From positions 248,001-312,000 of the forward strand of contig NZ_JAEHFJ010000002.1 in assembly GCF_016406085.1 (NCBI RefSeq): a stretch of DNA of 64,000 nucleotides, written 5' to 3'. The DNA comes from Aureibaculum flavum (lineage in GTDB: Bacteria > Bacteroidota > Bacteroidia > Flavobacteriales > Flavobacteriaceae). Below, in pieces: positions 60,724-64,000 of the stretch (its first letter is position 1; the number at the start of each line of letters is the position of its first letter). Made by a program: the position numbers and the translations under genes. The notes beneath the pieces are model-generated. The model was not told where the DNA came from and searched no databases. It worked only from the letters and a program-made list of their open reading frames with translations.

Positions 60724-61761
60724 TTAAGTAGATTCTCTATCAATAAATTTAAATGGATTTTTGATTTTATCGTGTTTTTTACTCAAAATAAGTTCAGCAG
60801 CAGTTTCTCCCATTTGTTTAAAATCAGTGCTCACTACTGTAATTCCAAGAAGTTCTTTTAACGGTGTATCATTATACGAAATGATACCAATATCCACACC
60901 AAGCACCAAATTATTATCTCGTTTTAATTTTACAAGATTAACCAAATCGTTTTCTTCAATAACAATAAAAATTTCACTCTTTTTTATATCCATATTTTCA
61001 GAAATTTCAGATAGAATTTCGAAATTTAAGGAATACTCGAAACAGAACTTTTTAAATCCATGTAAAATTCTCCTAGGGTATGGGTAAAATGTGTTTATTG
61101 GAAAAACCAGATTTATTTTATCAAATTTTAATATTTTGTTAACGCCTTTCTTCAAAGCTTCATAAATATCATTTTCAAAATCTTGATATACTTCAGAAAA
61201 CGCATTCTTCTTGTCTACCTTATTATCTAATACAATAATTTTATCATTTGGTATTTTATCCATTACCGTTAATGCCTCTTTTGTTAAACTGATATGATCT
61301 AATTTATCAGTTTTAAAGTGTGGCATAATTACATAATAGTTAAACCCACCAACATTTTGATTAATTAAATTAACAAATAAAGACTCATCACAGTGATAAA
61401 TAAATAATGAAACATGACCAAGACCTTCGAGGCTCTTTACAAATGAATTGTAAATTTTCATTTTATATGAGCTCAATTTATTAATGAGAAAAAAAACATT
61501 AATTTTAGAGATAAGTTCATTTTTAGAGACATAACACCCCTTCCCTTTAACGGATATAATAATTTTTCTATTTTTTAAATTCTTATAGGCCTTTTCTACC
61601 GTATCTCGAGACAGGTATATAGCTTCACTCAATTCATTAATAGAAGGTAATTTATCTCCTAATTTAAGTTTACCACTAGAAACATCATTAACAATTGAAT
61701 CTACAACCTGCTTATACTTAGGAACTTTAGATTTTTCATCAATAATAACTGATACATTCAT
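60724..61761 (-). CDS. GntR-type regulator with sugar-binding domain (rhamnose genes)
   Basis: This 345-residue protein has an N-terminal winged helix (PKYKQVVDSIVNDVSSGKLKLGDKLPSINELSEAIYLSRDTVEKAYKNLKNRKII) and a LacI-type ligand domain (about residues 80-345). It is a paralogue of the xylose regulator at 19.2-20.2 kb and shares the PKYKQ and LSRDTV motifs and the C-terminal IGIISYNDTPLKELLGITVVSTDFKQMG. It lies between the PhyH operon and the divergent aldolase gene, with a candidate operator on each side, so rhamnose-responsive control of both is likely. Confidence 0.88.
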   Translation of the reverse strand: MNVSVIIDEKSKVPKYKQVVDSIVNDVSSGKLKLGDKLPSINELSEAIYLSRDTVEKAYKNLKNRKIIISVKGKGCYVSKNELISKINVFFLINKLSSYKMKIYNSFVKSLEGLGHVSLFIYHCDESLFVNLINQNVGGFNYYVIMPHFKTDKLDHISLTKEALTVMDKIPNDKIIVLDNKVDKKNAFSEVYQDFENDIYEALKKGVNKILKFDKINLVFPINTFYPYPRRILHGFKKFCFEYSLNFEILSEISENMDIKKSEIFIVIEENDLVNLVKLKRDNNLVLGVDIGIISYNDTPLKELLGITVVSTDFKQMGETAAELILSKKHDKIKNPFKFIDREST

Positions 61762-61850
61762 TGTAAGAAATTTGCAAGTATTAGGGAGTGTTAATCTAAC
61801 AAAAATACCATTTTTATGGTCTAAAAGTGTTATTTTAACAATATAAAATT

Positions 61851-61870
61851 ACAGTACAGCACAGGATACA
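61851..61870. promoter_or_regulatory. Candidate rhamnose operator ahead of the aldolase gene
   Basis: On the minus strand this site reads TATCCTGT-GC-TGTACTGT, matching the direct repeat at 60624-60641 in 16 of 18 positions. It lies 51-70 bp upstream of the aldolase ATG and about 90 bp upstream of the regulator gene start, so it can act on both divergent promoters. Confidence 0.55.
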
Positions 61871-61920
61871 TCTCTGCTAATTTGGGTTTAACTTTAAGGC
61901 TTATAATAAAAAGATTATTA

Positions 61921-64000
61921 ATGGACATTGATAAAAATACATTTAACCACGTAACCTATTTATGGAACCACAATAAAGCCTCTGAATTAGGAGACGATCA
62001 GGTTGCCTTATTTTTATATCGCTCAAATATTTTAGGAGCAGATTTAAGAATAACAAATTATGGAGGTGGAAATACAAGTTGCAAAACCATTGAAAAAGAC
62101 CCTTTAACCAATAAAGAAGTTGAAGTAATGTGGGTAAAAGGTTCTGGAGGAGATATTGGAACTTTAACAAGAAGTGGAATAGCGGGACTTTATACAGAAA
62201 GGTTACGAGATTTAAAAAACGTTTATGGAGGTTTAGACGATGAAGATAGAATGGTTGGCTTGTTTAATCACTGTATTTACGATTTAGATAGTAAAGCTCC
62301 ATCTATAGACACTCCTTTACATGGACTACTGCCCTTTAAACATATAGATCATTTACACCCTGATGCTTTAATAGCAGTTGCGGCTGCAAAGGATAGCGAA
62401 AAGGTAACCAAAGAAATTTGGGGAGATACAATGGGCTGGGTACCGTGGCAAAGACCTGGTTTTGATTTAGGACTCCAATTAGAAAAGTGCTTAAATGATA
62501 ATCCCGGAATCAGAGGAATTGTTTTAGGCAGTCATGGATTATTTACTTGGGGTGACACTTCGTATGAATGTTATATAAACAGTTTAGAAGTTATTGAACA
62601 AGCATCTGAATACATCGAGAAAAAAATAAAAGAACAAGGCACCGTATTTGGTGGAGAAAAAATAAAATCACTACCACAAAAAGAACGTAAAGAAAAAGCC
62701 GCTCAACTAATGCCGCTTTTAAGAGGATTATGCTCTTCAGAAAACAGAATGATTGGTCACTTTACAGATAATGAGGTTGTTTTACAATACATTAACAGTA
62801 ATGACCTGGAAAGACTGGCACCAATGGGCACCTCTTGCCCTGACCACTTTTTAAGAACTAAAATTCAACCTTTAGTACTAAAATTAGATGCAAAAGATGA
62901 TGTTAGCAATACAGAAGAAACTTTAAAAAAATTGGAGCCTGCTTTTGAGATATATAGGCAAGAATACAAAGACTATTACGACACCTGCAAACGCAGTAAC
63001 AGCCCTGCAATGCGTGATCCTAACCCCGTAATTATTATTTACCCTGGAGTAGGCATGTTTAGTTTTGCTAAAAACAAACAAACCACTAGAGTTGCTAGTG
63101 AATTCTATATTAATGCTATAAATGTAATGAGAGGTGCAGAAGCAATTACTGAATACACCTCTTTACCCAGACAAGAAGCGTTTGACATTGAATACTGGCT
63201 TTTAGAAGAAGCGAAACTACAACGTATGCCAAAAGAACAACCACTCTCGAGAAAAGTTGCTTTTGTAACGGGTGCTGGTGGAGGAATTGGCAAAGCAATT
63301 GCAGATAAATTAGCTTCAGAAGGAGCAAATGTTGTGCTCGGAGATATCGCTGAAGATCGATTAAAAGAAGCTCTTGGAACCTACAAAAATGATGTCGCTA
63401 TTTATGCTATTTGCGATGTTACTAAATCGGAATCTATAGCAAATGCTTATAAAAAAGCTTGTTTAGAGTTTGGTGGTGTTGACATTGTGGTGCACAGTGC
63501 CGGTTTAGCAATTTCTAAACCCTTAGAAGAAACTACGGAACAAGATTGGGATATTTTACAAAACGTACTAGTAAAAGGTCAGTTTGAGCTTGCAAAGCAA
63601 GCTGTTGATGTCATGAAAAAACAAAACTTAGGTGGTGACTTTATAAGTATTGCCAGTAAAAACGGCCTTGTTTCTGGCCCTAACAATGTAGGTTATGGCA
63701 CTGCTAAAGCAGCTCAGCAACACATGGCACGATTATTAGCAGCCGAATTAGGCAGCGATAAAATACGCGTAAATACCGTAAATCCTGATGGAGTTATTGT
63801 TGGTAGTAAAATTTGGGAAGGAGACTGGGCAGAAGGAAGAGCAAAAGCTTACGGAATCACTGTAGATGAATTACCCGCTCACTATGCAAAAAGAAACTTA
63901 TTGAATGAGATCATTTACCCTAAAGACATTGCCAATGGCGTATTCGCCTTAGTTAGTATTTTAGATAAAACCACTGGAAACATTATCAATATAGACGGAG
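61921..64000 (+). CDS. rhaD: Bifunctional rhamnulose-1-phosphate aldolase/short-chain dehydrogenase (3' truncated)
   Basis: The frame runs from the ATG at 61921 to the window end without a stop, 693 complete codons; the full protein should be about 700 residues, so only the last few are missing. Residues about 1-430 form a class II aldolase (NYGGGNTSCK, PLHGLLPFKHIDHLHPDA, GSHGLFTWGD near residue 204). Residues about 440-693 form a short-chain dehydrogenase with FVTGAGGGIGKAI (near 449), ISIASKNG and YGTAKAAQQ (Tyr/Lys near 591). This fusion splits rhamnulose 1-phosphate and oxidises the resulting lactaldehyde. Divergent from the regulator gene. The isomerase and kinase of the pathway are not in the window and probably follow. 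Confidence 0.93.
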   Translation, partial: MDIDKNTFNHVTYLWNHNKASELGDDQVALFLYRSNILGADLRITNYGGGNTSCKTIEKDPLTNKEVEVMWVKGSGGDIGTLTRSGIAGLYTERLRDLKNVYGGLDDEDRMVGLFNHCIYDLDSKAPSIDTPLHGLLPFKHIDHLHPDALIAVAAAKDSEKVTKEIWGDTMGWVPWQRPGFDLGLQLEKCLNDNPGIRGIVLGSHGLFTWGDTSYECYINSLEVIEQASEYIEKKIKEQGTVFGGEKIKSLPQKERKEKAAQLMPLLRGLCSSENRMIGHFTDNEVVLQYINSNDLERLAPMGTSCPDHFLRTKIQPLVLKLDAKDDVSNTEETLKKLEPAFEIYRQEYKDYYDTCKRSNSPAMRDPNPVIIIYPGVGMFSFAKNKQTTRVASEFYINAINVMRGAEAITEYTSLPRQEAFDIEYWLLEEAKLQRMPKEQPLSRKVAFVTGAGGGIGKAIADKLASEGANVVLGDIAEDRLKEALGTYKNDVAIYAICDVTKSESIANAYKKACLEFGGVDIVVHSAGLAISKPLEETTEQDWDILQNVLVKGQFELAKQAVDVMKKQNLGGDFISIASKNGLVSGPNNVGYGTAKAAQQHMARLLAAELGSDKIRVNTVNPDGVIVGSKIWEGDWAEGRAKAYGITVDELPAHYAKRNLLNEIIYPKDIANGVFALVSILDKTTGNIINIDG

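Overview
The window is low-GC DNA from the Bacteroidota, most likely a marine or algae-associated member of the Flavobacteriaceae. The evidence is a gliding/type IX secretion lipoprotein (SprE/PorW type), a C-terminal type IX sorting domain on a large secreted protein, tandem SusC/SusD pairs, promoters of the TTTG / TAnnTTTG kind, A/T-rich leaders without strong Shine-Dalgarno sequences, and an ATP synthase operon without atpD and atpC, as is usual in this phylum.

Region 1 (1-14.6 kb) is the housekeeping side. It holds two related small membrane proteins, sprE, a bactofilin, two small membrane proteins of the ATP synthase assembly type, and atpB-atpE-atpF-atpH-atpA-atpG. Unusual hairpins sit between atpE/atpF and atpA/atpG. 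A 55-bp tandem repeat array grows directly out of the atpG stop codon. Then come a hydroxyacid dehydrogenase, a DUF1801 protein, a VOC protein, a TauE/SafE permease, an MtfA-like peptidase and a CBS-domain protein.

Region 2 (14.9-26.8 kb, all minus strand) is pentose catabolism. The xylose operon runs regulator (GntR type), xylB, xylA, MFS transporter. The arabinose operon runs araB, araD, araA, sodium/sugar symporter. A Nudix-type AraR regulator without catalytic residues lies upstream.

Region 3 (26.9-56.9 kb) is polysaccharide use. It has a 1231-residue secreted repeat protein, a GH2 enzyme with an inserted LamG domain, a GH3 enzyme, and a tandem SusCD locus with two surface lipoproteins. 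A second minus-strand cluster holds GH88, GH78 (rhamnosidase), a jelly-roll polysaccharide lyase and a CE4 deacetylase. The enzyme set points to a polymer of rhamnose and uronic acid, such as a glucuronorhamnan or ulvan-like chain. No sulfatase is visible.

Region 4 (56.9-64 kb) is rhamnose handling: RhaT, an aldo/keto reductase, a creatininase-fold hydrolase and a PhyH-type dioxygenase in one tight operon, a GntR-type regulator, and a divergent bifunctional rhamnulose-phosphate aldolase/dehydrogenase cut by the window end.

Shared DNA motifs link distant loci. AGTGT-N7-ACACT lies upstream of araB and between the GH2 and GH3 genes. A TTACATTT/AAATGTAA palindrome lies upstream of susC and of the 1231-residue protein. 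A TATCCTGT direct repeat lies upstream of the PhyH operon and of the aldolase. They suggest three separate regulons for arabinose, the SusCD glycan, and rhamnose. All functional calls rest on reading the sequence; no database search was run.
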